Counted from the stretch's first letter, positions 1 to 6,586 are shown. The stretch: 8,249 bases of DNA from DAOUAM01 sp034433305 (GCA_034433305.1 DAOUAM010000049.1:1-8249), one strand, 5' to 3'. Translations and numbers: made by a program. Notes: generated by a model from the sequence alone, not told the origin.

Positions 1-1
1 G

Positions 2-487
2 CGCGCCCACTACGAGACCACGGGAGAGGAGATTGTACGCGACCTGCCAGACGTGGACGTATTCGTGGCAGGGCTTGGCACTGGCGGAACTCTGATGGGC
101 GTGGGAAGGAGGCTGAAGAAACACAACCCTAACGTGAAGATAGTGGCCGTGGCGCCACATCCCGATGACGTGATACAGGGACTGCGTAGCCTGGAGGAGG
201 GCTTCATACCTCCTATCCTGGACCTATCGGTGCTTGACGCGCGGATAATGATCGACAGCGACGAGGCTTTCGGCTACACCAAGCTGCTGCTGGAGCAGGA
301 AGGCATCTTCGCTGGCATTTCTTCTGGCTCGGTGGTCGCCTGCGCCAGGCGGCTGGCCAACCAGATGGATAGCGGGAAGATTGTCTGCCTTCTGGCCGAT
401 GGAGGCTGGAAGTACCTCAGCATCGGCCTGTGGACCAAGGACTGGGGTGAACTCAAAGAGGACGTCGAAGGTAAACTCTGGTGGTAA
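2..487 (+). CDS. cysM: CysM-type cysteine synthase, C-terminal part (5' end outside window)
   Basis: This is a PLP-dependent enzyme of the cysteine synthase family, which makes cysteine from an activated serine and a sulfide donor in the cytosol. The reading frame is open from base 2, so 161 C-terminal residues of a protein usually near 320 are present; the PLP lysine lies outside the window. Visible are AHYETTG (fragment residues 2-8), the glycine-rich phosphate-binding loop GLGTGGT (24-30), GISSGS (105-110) and a C-terminal ADGGWKYLS segment followed by EGKLWW. From memory of the family, these last two resemble Mycobacterium tuberculosis CysM, an O-phosphoserine sulfhydrylase that takes sulfur from the CysO thiocarboxylate. 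An Arg at fragment residue 62 (bases 185-187) aligns with the mycobacterial Arg220 linked to phosphoserine recognition. Substrate choice is therefore inferred. The sulfurtransferase gene follows after 28 bases. The family is certain; the CysM subtype is likely. Confidence 0.9.
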   Translation, partial: RAHYETTGEEIVRDLPDVDVFVAGLGTGGTLMGVGRRLKKHNPNVKIVAVAPHPDDVIQGLRSLEEGFIPPILDLSVLDARIMIDSDEAFGYTKLLLEQEGIFAGISSGSVVACARRLANQMDSGKIVCLLADGGWKYLSIGLWTKDWGELKEDVEGKLWW

Positions 488-499
488 AACTTCTCACTC

Positions 500-506
500 A
501 AGGAGG
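500..506 (+). promoter_or_regulatory. Shine-Dalgarno site that sets the sulfurtransferase start
   Basis: AAGGAGG lies 9 bases before the ATG at 516. It favours that start over the longer open frame beginning at 381, whose extra N-terminal residues overlap the end of cysM and do not look like a rhodanese. Confidence 0.8.
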
Positions 507-515
507 TTACGTGAG

Positions 516-1367
516 ATGCCTGCAAAAGTTGCTCACCCTGAGTCAATAGTAGAGACGAGTTGGGTGGCCGAACACCTCAACGACAAGAACCTGGCCCTGG
601 TTGAGGTGGACGTGGACACCAGGGCCTATGAGCAAGGCCATATACCCGGCGCCGTGGGCTGGAACTGGAGCAACCAGCTCAACGATACCCTCCGCAGGGA
701 CATCCTGAACAAGGAGCAGTTCCAGAAGCTGATGGGGGAGTCGGGAATCACCCGGAACACCACCGTCATACTGTATGGCGACAACAACAACTGGTTCGCC
801 ACCTTCGCCTTCTGGCTGCTAAAGATGTACGGCCACAGGCGGGCCAAGATTATGAACGGCGGGCGACAGAAGTGGAGCAACGAGGGCCGGCCCATGACGA
901 CCGAAGTGCCCAGGCCCGAGCGTCGCATCTACCGGGCCAGCGACCCTGACCCCAGCATCAGGGCGACCCGCGACTACATCCTCAGCCTGGTGAGCAACCG
1001 CAACAACATCGGCCTGGTGGATGTGCGCTCCCCGGACGAGTTCAGCGGCAAGCTGCTGGCGCCTCCTAACCTGCCCCAGGAAGGCTCGCAGCGCGGCGGC
1101 CACATCCCGGGCGCCATCAACGTCCCCTGGGCAACGGCGGTCAACCAGGCCGACGGCACCTTCAAGTCCGTGGACGAGCTGAAGAAGATCTACGGCGACA
1201 AGGGCATTACGGCGGACAGGGAGATTATCGCCTATTGCCGCATTGGTGAGCGCTCCTCCCACACCTGGTTTGTGCTCACCCAGATTCTCGGCTACAATAA
1301 GGTACGCAACTACGATGGCTCCTGGACGGAGTACGGTAGCATCGTCGGCGCGCCCATCGAGCGGTAG
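516..1367 (+). CDS. Thiosulfate/3-mercaptopyruvate sulfurtransferase, tandem rhodanese (CysA2-like)
   Basis: This 283-residue cytosolic sulfurtransferase moves sulfane sulfur from thiosulfate or 3-mercaptopyruvate to a thiophilic acceptor through a cysteine persulfide. It has two rhodanese domains. The N-terminal one (about residues 10-130) is catalytically dead: VILYGDNNNW has Asp where the active Cys would be. The C-terminal one (about 160-280) carries the active loop CRIGERS with Cys241. The segments DVRSPDEFSGK, GHIPGAINVPW and NYDGSWTEYGS, and the length, match from memory the mycobacterial proteins named CysA2/CysA3 (thiosulfate sulfurtransferases, not the sulfate transporter ATPase CysA). 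The start at 516 is set by an AAGGAGG site. The gene sits 28 bases after cysM with no terminator between them, so they are probably cotranscribed, and a terminator follows. The context suggests sulfur supply for cysteine synthesis. The in vivo donor cannot be read from sequence. Confidence 0.93.
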   Translation: MPAKVAHPESIVETSWVAEHLNDKNLALVEVDVDTRAYEQGHIPGAVGWNWSNQLNDTLRRDILNKEQFQKLMGESGITRNTTVILYGDNNNWFATFAFWLLKMYGHRRAKIMNGGRQKWSNEGRPMTTEVPRPERRIYRASDPDPSIRATRDYILSLVSNRNNIGLVDVRSPDEFSGKLLAPPNLPQEGSQRGGHIPGAINVPWATAVNQADGTFKSVDELKKIYGDKGITADREIIAYCRIGERSSHTWFVLTQILGYNKVRNYDGSWTEYGSIVGAPIER

Positions 1368-1382
1368 CCAGCGCTGAAGCGG

Positions 1383-1413
1383 AAAAGAGGCCCGACGGTG
1401 TCGGGCCTCTTTT
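1383..1413 (+). terminator. Intrinsic terminator after the cysM-sulfurtransferase unit
   Basis: A perfect 13-bp stem (1383-1395 with 1401-1413) encloses a 5-base loop and ends in TTTT followed by G and more T. The matching A-run at the 5' side means it could work in both directions. It lies 16 bases after the sulfurtransferase stop and separates that unit from the next gene. Confidence 0.88.
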
Positions 1414-1449
1414 GTTTCTCAAGGCCACGGCCGCGCCACTGAGTTGTGC

Positions 1450-1478
1450 TTGACACGCTCCTGGCCGTGGTATTTCAT
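1450..1478 (+). promoter_or_regulatory. Possible sigma-70-type promoter for the MBL-rhodanese gene
   Basis: An exact TTGACA at 1450-1455 lies in the terminator-to-gene gap. The -10 box is ambiguous: TATTTC at 1471-1476 gives a 15-base spacer, while TTTCAT at 1473-1478 gives 17. The upstream terminator means this gene needs its own promoter, which supports the call. Confidence 0.45.
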
Positions 1479-1518
1479 CTAGCGGTATGCCTGGCTTTGG
1501 AACACCAGGAGTCCAGCC

Positions 1519-2928
1519 ATGTTCGTCCAAGAGTTCCATATAGACAGCCTGGGCAACCTGTCCTACATGATAGGCTCCCAAGAGGCCCGGGCCTGCGCCG
1601 TGGTTGACCCGGTGCGGGACGTGGACATTTACATCGCCGAAGCTGAGAGGCGCGGGTGCCGCATCCTGTACTCGCTGGAGACCCACGTCCACAACGACTA
1701 CATCTCTGGCAGCCGTGAGCTTGCGGCACGCCTGGGCACGACTATATGCGCGCCCAGCGCCGGCGGCTACGTCTTCGAGCACCGCCCTCTGCGGGCGGGG
1801 GACTCCATAACCCTGGGCGAGGTAAGGCTGGAGGTCATCGCCACACCTGGCCACACTCCCGAGCACATCTCCTACCTTGCCAGCGATATGTCCAGAGGGA
1901 GCGGCCCCCACGCCCTGTTCAGCGGTGGGGCGCTCATGGTGGGGGGCGTTGCTCGTAGCGACCTGATGGGCAGGGACGTGGCCCCATTCCTGGCGCGGTG
2001 GTTCCACCAGACCATGCGCCGGGAGCTACAGCGTCTGGACGACTCCGTGGCCGTCTTTCCTACCCATGGCGGAGGCTCCTTCTGCATGGCGACGCCTGTG
2101 GCATCAGGCACAAAGACTACCTCCATCGGCCAGGAGCGGGCCACCAATCCCTTCTTCAGCGCCGCCAGTGAGCAGGAGTTCCTGGAGCTTGCCTCCTCCA
2201 ACCTGCCATCCACGCCGGCCTACTACATGCGCATGGCGGCGATAAACGTGCGCGGGCCGCGCATCCTGGGCGGACTGCCGGTGCTGTACCCTCTGGGGCC
2301 GCGCGAGGTCTGGACGCGAGTGCAGCGGGGCGCCACCGCCGTGGACACCCGCTCTCCCGCCGACTACGCCGGAGGGCACATCCCCAGGGCATACCACATC
2401 CCCTTCACAAGCTCCTTCGGGACCTGGGTAGGCTGGCTACTGGAGGAGCAAGCATCGCTGGTCCTGGTTTCAGACGAGCCGGAGGCGCGGCAGCAGATAG
2501 TCCGCCACCTCATCCGCATTGGCTACGAGGCGCTGGAGGGCTACCTGGAGGGCGGCATGGAGGCGTGGAAGAGGGCGCGCCTGCCGCTGGCGACCCTCAG
2601 CACAGTCACCGCCCAGGAGCTATATGCGGCCATGGACAGCGGCAGGGACATCGTGCCCCTGGATGTGCGGTTCAACAACGAGTGGCACGAGGGCCGTGTG
2701 CCGGGCGCCGTGCACATTGAGCTTGGCGACCTGCCGGGGCAACTGGCGTCGCTTTCCAGGGACAGGACTTACGCCACAGTCTGCGCCGCCGGCTTCCGGG
2801 CCTCCACCGCCGCCAGCATGCTGGAGCGCCAAGGGGTATCCGGCGTCATGCTGCTGGTGGGCGGCACCAACGCCTGGCGGGACGCCGGCCTGCCTCTGGA
2901 GAAGGACAGGGAGCACGGCCAGCCCTGA
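1519..2928 (+). CDS. Metallo-beta-lactamase fold / double rhodanese fusion (persulfide-dioxygenase-like)
   Basis: A 469-residue, probably cytosolic protein related to the ETHE1/CstB type of sulfane-sulfur enzymes, in which a non-haem iron MBL domain oxidises persulfides and rhodanese domains move sulfur. The MBL domain (about 1-210) shows THVHNDY with His56, His58 and Asp60, then GHT with His112 and PTHGGGS with His183. The position that is normally Asp in the GDxLF motif, an iron ligand in ETHE1, is Gly137 (FSGGALMVGG). Rhodanese 1 (about 260-355) has Ser318 where the catalytic Cys would be, so it is presumably inactive. Rhodanese 2 (about 362-465) keeps Cys422 in the loop CAAGFRAS. AGGAG at 1507-1511, 7 bases before the ATG, supports the start. 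The gene follows a terminator and ends 19 bases from a convergent gene. The domain family is clear; dioxygenase activity is uncertain because of Gly137. Confidence 0.88.
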   Translation: MFVQEFHIDSLGNLSYMIGSQEARACAVVDPVRDVDIYIAEAERRGCRILYSLETHVHNDYISGSRELAARLGTTICAPSAGGYVFEHRPLRAGDSITLGEVRLEVIATPGHTPEHISYLASDMSRGSGPHALFSGGALMVGGVARSDLMGRDVAPFLARWFHQTMRRELQRLDDSVAVFPTHGGGSFCMATPVASGTKTTSIGQERATNPFFSAASEQEFLELASSNLPSTPAYYMRMAAINVRGPRILGGLPVLYPLGPREVWTRVQRGATAVDTRSPADYAGGHIPRAYHIPFTSSFGTWVGWLLEEQASLVLVSDEPEARQQIVRHLIRIGYEALEGYLEGGMEAWKRARLPLATLSTVTAQELYAAMDSGRDIVPLDVRFNNEWHEGRVPGAVHIELGDLPGQLASLSRDRTYATVCAAGFRASTAASMLERQGVSGVMLLVGGTNAWRDAGLPLEKDREHGQP

Positions 2929-2947
2929 CGGCCGACGCGTGCCACGC

Positions 2948-4213
2948 CTACAGGTAGCTGCCCCTGTCCACGCGCTGGCCGGACTGGAACACGTCCACGA
3001 CGTTCCACAGGGCCTTGATGTCCCGGGACGGGTCGCCCTGGACCACCAGGACGTCGGCCTGCTTGCCCGGCTCCAGGGTGCCCACGGACTGGTCCACCCA
3101 GCAGGAGGCGGCGGAATCGCTGGTGGCGGACACGATGGCCTCCAGGGGCGACATGCCGCCCTCCACATGGGCCTCGACCTCGTGCTGGAAGCCACCCATC
3201 CTGTAGTGGCCCCAGGCCGAGTCGGAGCCGCAGGCCATCCTCACGCCGGCCTCGCGCATGCGGGCGAAGCACTCCAGCCGGTGCTGGTAGTCGCGCTTCT
3301 GGCGGTCAAGCTGGGCGCGCTCTTCCTCGGACAGGCCCTGCGTCTCCAGCTTGCGCTCCAGCACCCAGATGCGCTGCCGGCCGCCGTGCAGGGTAGGGTT
3401 CACAAAGACGCCCTGCCTGACCATGCGCTCGGTAATCTCGGGGCAGTACCTGCTGGCGCCGTCCGGCTCCCTGAAGACGGCGTGGATGATGGTGTCCACG
3501 CCGGCATCCAGGGCGTTGACCATGCCCTGGGACGAGGCACAGTGGGCCGCCACGTGTTTGCCGAACTTGTGGGCCTCGTCCACGATGGCCCGCAGCTCCT
3601 CCACGGTGAAGGAGGGGCGCAGCGGAAAGGACGTGCGCGTGCTGCCGCCGGTGGCCGTGACCTTGATGAAGTCCGCGCCCTCTTTGACAAGCTGGCGGAC
3701 GGCGGCGCGGCACTGGTCGGGGCCGGTGGCCTCGGTGCCGAAGTAGCCCAGGTGGCCGCCGATGATGGCCACGGGCCGGCCCGAAAGGACAAGCCTGGGG
3801 CCGGGGGTGATGCCCATCTCCATGGCCCTGCGCAGCATGAAGGTGGTGCTGTGCTTGGCGCCGCAGTCCCGCACCGTGGTCACACCGGAGTACAGGTGCG
3901 CCCTGGCGTTGCGGGCCGCCTGGAGTGTCAGCACCTCGTCAGGGAGAGTCACCAGCTCGTCCCCGGAGCGGCCATCCCCGATGCCGATGAGGTGCACGTG
4001 ACAGTCCACCAGTCCGGGCAGCACCGTGCCGTCCTCGTAGCTGGACTCCTGCACCTGGGCGCCCTCGGGAGGCGCCACGCTCTCCTCGGTGCCCACGGCG
4101 CGGATACGGTCGCCTTCGATGAGGACAGCCGCCCGCTCCAGCGGTGGAGCGCCGGTGCCATCTACCAGGCGCGCGGCTTTGATGAGCTTGAAGCTGGCTC
4201 TAGTCTGGCCCAT
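2948..4213 (-). CDS. COG1228-type metal-dependent amidohydrolase, paralog A
   Basis: A 421-residue soluble hydrolase of the amidohydrolase superfamily, in the imidazolonepropionase/prolidase-like group, which cleaves amide or peptide bonds at a one- or two-metal site. Likely ligands are all visible: His72 and His74 (CHVH), Lys184 (IKVTATGG, a carboxylated bridging Lys in the family), His224 (AAHC), His244 (IIH) and Asp331 (GSDSAW). The C-terminal GTLEPGKQADVLV strand that rebuilds the small beta-domain is present. No signal peptide is seen. The ATG at 4213 lies inside the end of the upstream small gene, a 14-base overlap; the nearest AGGAG is 13 bases away, so translation may be coupled. It is about 61% identical to the amidohydrolase at 4762-6066 by hand alignment without gaps. 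Substrate is unknown: Xaa-Pro dipeptides, other N-acyl amino acids or a cyclic amide are all possible. Confidence 0.88.
   Translation of the reverse strand: MGQTRASFKLIKAARLVDGTGAPPLERAAVLIEGDRIRAVGTEESVAPPEGAQVQESSYEDGTVLPGLVDCHVHLIGIGDGRSGDELVTLPDEVLTLQAARNARAHLYSGVTTVRDCGAKHSTTFMLRRAMEMGITPGPRLVLSGRPVAIIGGHLGYFGTEATGPDQCRAAVRQLVKEGADFIKVTATGGSTRTSFPLRPSFTVEELRAIVDEAHKFGKHVAAHCASSQGMVNALDAGVDTIIHAVFREPDGASRYCPEITERMVRQGVFVNPTLHGGRQRIWVLERKLETQGLSEEERAQLDRQKRDYQHRLECFARMREAGVRMACGSDSAWGHYRMGGFQHEVEAHVEGGMSPLEAIVSATSDSAASCWVDQSVGTLEPGKQADVLVVQGDPSRDIKALWNVVDVFQSGQRVDRGSYL
3558..3780. repeat. Direct repeat copy 1 inside the amidohydrolase paralogs
   Basis: This 223-base tract matches 5411-5633 with 12 differences by hand count, about 95% identity and no gaps. 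It encodes roughly residues 145-219 around the catalytic Lys184. Similarity falls sharply after 3780 and more gradually below 3558. Confidence 0.85.
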
Positions 4214-4589
4214 AGGCTTCTACTGTCTCCTGCCAGTCACGTTCTGTCTTCTTCTCTACCCGCTCAATGCTTCTCTCAGCTCTCCTCTTTCCTTCGAGCA
4301 CCCCCTTGTGGGCCGCTTCCACATCATCCACGACAATGCTTCTGTCAATGGACAAGCCACGCCTGTCCAATGCCTGCAGGACAACTTCTTTTACTACGCT
4401 GGTCACCTCCTCGGGAGGCCGCCCTTCTTCACGTGCGATGCAAAAGTGCAACTGGGTTACCAGGTCCACGCCGATGAAACGGTCACCCCCTTCAAGAGCA
4501 TCGAGATAGAGCCGAAGGTATTCCTGTTCGGCCTCTTCCAGTTTCCCTTCCAGCATCAAGTCCACCGGGGCGCGGTTCTCGCGCTCCAT
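4200..4589 (-). CDS. Small hypothetical protein coupled to amidohydrolase A
   Basis: A 129-residue protein I do not recognise. It is highly charged, rich in Glu, Arg and Lys, and looks almost entirely helical. An N-terminal helix around GKLEEAEQEYLRLYL (15-29) resembles a single TPR-like helix. The C-terminal third (about 95-120) is strongly charged and could form a coiled coil. No signal peptide, membrane segment, Cys cluster or catalytic motif is seen. GGAGGAG at 4596-4602, 6 bases before the ATG, supports translation. The end overlaps the amidohydrolase A start by 14 bases, arguing for cotranslation and perhaps a shared function. GC content over 4261-4500 is near 56-57% by hand count, lower than a neighbouring stretch at 68%, so it may be of foreign or recent origin. 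A function cannot be given. Confidence 0.7.
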   Translation of the reverse strand: MERENRAPVDLMLEGKLEEAEQEYLRLYLDALEGGDRFIGVDLVTQLHFCIAREEGRPPEEVTSVVKEVVLQALDRRGLSIDRSIVVDDVEAAHKGVLEGKRRAERSIERVEKKTERDWQETVEAYGPD

Positions 4590-4595
4590 TTATCA

Positions 4596-4602
4596 CTCCT
4601 CC
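4596..4602 (-). promoter_or_regulatory. Shine-Dalgarno site for the small hypothetical gene
   Basis: GGAGGAG on the minus strand, 6 bases before the ATG at 4589. It is the main non-protein evidence that this unrecognised frame is translated rather than the overlapping plus-strand frame. Confidence 0.7.
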
Positions 4603-4685
4603 AGGACCAGGCTTGTTAGATGGACATCAGAGGGGCCAGCAACCTGGACCATTATCAAGGCAGCGTAGTATGGACTGGGGCGAGA

Positions 4686-4714
4686 GTTATCACATAACGG
4701 TACTCAGTAACCAA
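4686..4714 (-). promoter_or_regulatory. Possible promoter, with a short inverted repeat, for the small gene and amidohydrolase A
   Basis: On the minus strand TTGGTT (4709-4714) and GATAAC (4686-4691) are separated by exactly 17 bases. The -10 overlaps a 5-bp inverted repeat with a 3-base centre, GTTAT/ATAAC at 4686-4698. The 172-base gap 4590-4761 holds no other gene. Both boxes are imperfect, so this is tentative. Confidence 0.35.
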
Positions 4715-4761
4715 AACGTTCAGGACCGCTGGCATCACCATTCCTGGCGCCTTCCCGTCCG

Positions 4762-6066
4762 TTAAGAGCGATGAGGCGGCCACTGGCGGATGGCGGCCAG
4801 CGACTCGGCTGGGCCGCGCGGGATGCGCTGGCCTGCTTTGAAGACCTCCGCCACGTTCCAGAGGGCGTTGACGTCCTGGGCCGGGTTGCCGTCCACCACG
4901 ATGATGTCGGCCTCCTTGCCTGGCTCCAGGGTGCCCACCAGGTGGTCCACGCCCAGCGACCTGGCCGCCTCGCGGGTGACCGAGATGACGGCCTGCATGG
5001 GCGAAAGGCCGGCCATGGCCAGGCACTCCACCTCGTACACGGTGTTGCCCAGCTTGTAGTCGCCCCAGGAGGAGTCGGAGCCAGTGATAACCTTCAGGCC
5101 CATCTCCACCAGGCGGCCACAGTCCTTGAGCCTGACCTCGAAGCCGCGCAGGCTCTCGTCCAGGCGGGCCTGCTCCTCGGGCGAAAGGCCGGCTTCCTGC
5201 TGCTTGCTCTGGAGCGCCCATATCCGCGCCCGGCCCACGTGCAGGGTAGGGTTGACGAAGGCCTCCTGCTTGCCGATGCGCTCGGCCACGTCCTCGCGGA
5301 AGTTGTCGGTGCCGTCGGCCTCCTTGAAGACACAGTGGATGATCATGTCCACGCCAGCATCCAGGGAGTTGACGGTGCCCTGGGTGGAGACACAGTGGGC
5401 CGCCGTGAGCTTGCCGAACTTGTGGGCCTCATCCACGATGGCCCGCAGCTCCTCCACGGTGAAGGACGGGCGCAGCGGAAAGGACGTGCGCGTGCTGCCG
5501 CCGGTGGCCGTGATCTTGATGTAGTCCGCGCCCTCTTTGACAAGTTGACGGACGGCGGCGCGGCACTGGTCGGGGCCGGTGACTTCGGTGCCAAAGTAGC
5601 CCATGTGCCCGCCGATGATGGCGACGGGCCGGCCGCAGAGCACCATGCGCGGCCCCATGGTGATGCCCTGGTTGATGGCGTCCCGCAGCCGGAACATGGT
5701 CATGTTCTTGGGGCCGTTCTCCCGGATGGTGGTGACGCCTGCGAACAGGCTGGCCAGGGCGTTGCGCGCAGACTGGAGCGTCAGCACCTCGTCGGGCAGG
5801 GTGGCCAGGTCGTCGCCCGAGCGGCCATCGCCGAAGCCGTTGTGGTGGGTGTGGCAGTCAATCATGCCGGGCATGATGGTCTTGCCTGGGAAGTCGAATG
5901 CCTCCACCTGCGCGCCCTCGGGCGGGCGCACCTCGGACTGCCTGCCCACGGCGCGTATTTTAGTGCCCTCCACCAGCACGGCGCCGCGCTCGATGGGCCG
6001 GTCGCCACGGGCGTCTATCAGCCTGTCCGCCCTGATAAGCTTGAAGACGGTAGCCTGTGCCGCCAT
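4762..6066 (-). CDS. COG1228-type metal-dependent amidohydrolase, paralog B
   Basis: A 434-residue amidohydrolase-superfamily enzyme, paralogous to the gene at 2948-4213, with the same residue numbering through about 419. Predicted metal ligands are His72 and His74 (CHTHH), Lys184 (IKITATGG), His224 (AAHC), His244 (IIH) and Asp331 (GSDSSW). AGGAGG at 6073-6078 with 6-base spacing fixes the start. Between the two proteins, identity is about 58% over residues 1-140, 91% over 141-220 and 51% over 221-420, by hand count. It differs from paralog A at residue 75-76 next to the HxH motif (HN instead of LI) and has an extra 13-residue tail. These differences suggest related but distinct substrates. 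It is cytosolic by absence of a signal. The 172-base gap downstream holds a possible promoter, so the two paralogs may be separate transcripts. Substrate unknown. Confidence 0.88.
   Translation of the reverse strand: MAAQATVFKLIRADRLIDARGDRPIERGAVLVEGTKIRAVGRQSEVRPPEGAQVEAFDFPGKTIMPGMIDCHTHHNGFGDGRSGDDLATLPDEVLTLQSARNALASLFAGVTTIRENGPKNMTMFRLRDAINQGITMGPRMVLCGRPVAIIGGHMGYFGTEVTGPDQCRAAVRQLVKEGADYIKITATGGSTRTSFPLRPSFTVEELRAIVDEAHKFGKLTAAHCVSTQGTVNSLDAGVDMIIHCVFKEADGTDNFREDVAERIGKQEAFVNPTLHVGRARIWALQSKQQEAGLSPEEQARLDESLRGFEVRLKDCGRLVEMGLKVITGSDSSWGDYKLGNTVYEVECLAMAGLSPMQAVISVTREAARSLGVDHLVGTLEPGKEADIIVVDGNPAQDVNALWNVAEVFKAGQRIPRGPAESLAAIRQWPPHRS
5411..5633. repeat. Direct repeat copy 2 inside the amidohydrolase paralogs
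   Basis: Partner of 3558-3780 at an offset of 1853 bases. Of the 12 differences, 4 change an amino acid (residues 154, 162, 182 and 185) and 8 appear synonymous over about 74 codons. Confidence 0.85.
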
Positions 6067-6172
6067 CCTTCACCTCCTGACACGGGTTGCTCTACCAGGT
6101 CTGCCTGCCCAGCGGGGTGGCAACAGTATACACCACGCTGGCAGTCCCTGTGCCCATGGGGGCTGATAATAC

Positions 6173-6208
6173 AGCAAGGCCCTGAGAGATGTCTCTCAGG
6201 GCCTTGCT
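6173..6208 (-). terminator. Long perfect hairpin after hspR, probable terminator without a T-tract
   Basis: A perfect 17-bp inverted repeat (6173-6189 with 6192-6208) separated by 2 bases, so effectively 16 bp with a 4-base loop. It lies 21 bases after the hspR stop. On the minus strand the stem is followed by GTATTATC rather than a T-run, so it is an atypical terminator or a transcript-end stabiliser. Being symmetrical, it would form on either strand. Confidence 0.6.
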
Positions 6209-6229
6209 CAGGCGGTAGTGCTTTTCGGA

Positions 6230-6586
6230 TTACCCCCCCGGCGAGTGCTGCCGGCGGGCGGCCTCCAGCAGGCTGCGCAGGTGCTGGTTTTCGGCGGCCA
6301 GCTTCTGGATCTGGGCGTCGGCCTCCTGGAGGCGCTCCAGCAGCTTCAGGACGACCTCCACGCCCGCCAGGTTCACCCCCAGGTCTTCCATGAGGTTACG
6401 TATGCGCTGCACCCGCTCGATGTCCTTGCGAGAGTACACGCGCTGGTTGCCCCTGGTGCGGGAAGGCTCCACCAGGCCCAGGCGCTCGTAGTACCTCAGC
6501 GTCTGGGTGCGCACGCCCAGCATGCGGGCAGCGACGCTTATGACAAAGACTGGCTCATCGTGGCCGAAGAACTCGTCGGGCATCAT
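6230..6586 (-). CDS. hspR: HspR, MerR-family heat-shock repressor
   Basis: A 118-residue DNA-binding repressor that in actinobacteria and relatives shuts off chaperone genes, with DnaK as co-repressor in Streptomyces. A winged helix-turn-helix of MerR type spans about residues 13-75: PVFVISVAARMLGV, QTLRYYERLGLVEPSR, and the wing GNQRVYSRKDIERV. The segment DLGVNLAGVEVVL (68-80) is characteristic of HspR. A coiled coil (about 80-112, LLERLQEADAQIQKL) would mediate dimerisation. No metal-binding Cys is present, unlike metal-sensing MerR proteins. The start overlaps the end of the dnaJ-like gene as ATGA (6583-6586), with GGAGG 10 bases upstream, so translation is coupled. A second Met directly follows the first, leaving the exact start uncertain by one codon. 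It likely controls its own operon and the divergent hsp20, which is inference. Confidence 0.93.
   Translation of the reverse strand: MMPDEFFGHDEPVFVISVAARMLGVRTQTLRYYERLGLVEPSRTRGNQRVYSRKDIERVQRIRNLMEDLGVNLAGVEVVLKLLERLQEADAQIQKLAAENQHLRSLLEAARRQHSPGG

Noticed and set aside
496..502. ACTCAAG, a half-site of the HspR HAIR motif
   Set aside because: The partner CTTGAGT is not at the required 7-base spacing and the site lies before a sulfurtransferase gene; chance match overlapping a ribosome site.
381..515. N-terminal extension of the sulfurtransferase frame
   Set aside because: It overlaps the cysM coding end, looks nothing like a rhodanese, and a strong ribosome site precedes the ATG at 516.
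1276..2007. 243-codon minus-strand open frame across the terminator and MBL domain
   Set aside because: It spans the terminator and promoter region and has no recognisable domain, and the plus strand encodes a clear MBL fold.
2519..4477. 652-codon plus-strand open frame antisense to amidohydrolase A
   Set aside because: It starts inside the MBL-rhodanese gene in another frame. Its composition is Ala/Gly/His/Val rich with no domain, and the opposite strand has all amidohydrolase motifs; it is a shadow in GC-rich DNA.
4089..4619. 176-codon plus-strand frame covering the small hypothetical gene
   Set aside because: It starts inside the antisense of amidohydrolase A, has no ribosome site and reads as low-complexity Leu/Phe/Pro. 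The minus frame has GGAGGAG at a good distance and a soluble-protein composition.
6125..6130. TATACT on the minus strand as a -10 box for amidohydrolase B
   Set aside because: No acceptable -35 at 16-18 bases upstream; too weak to list as a promoter.
4771..6393. 540-codon plus-strand open frame antisense to amidohydrolase B
   Set aside because: Same type of shadow. It repeats the pattern antisense to paralog A because the genes are paralogous, and it runs into the antisense of hspR.
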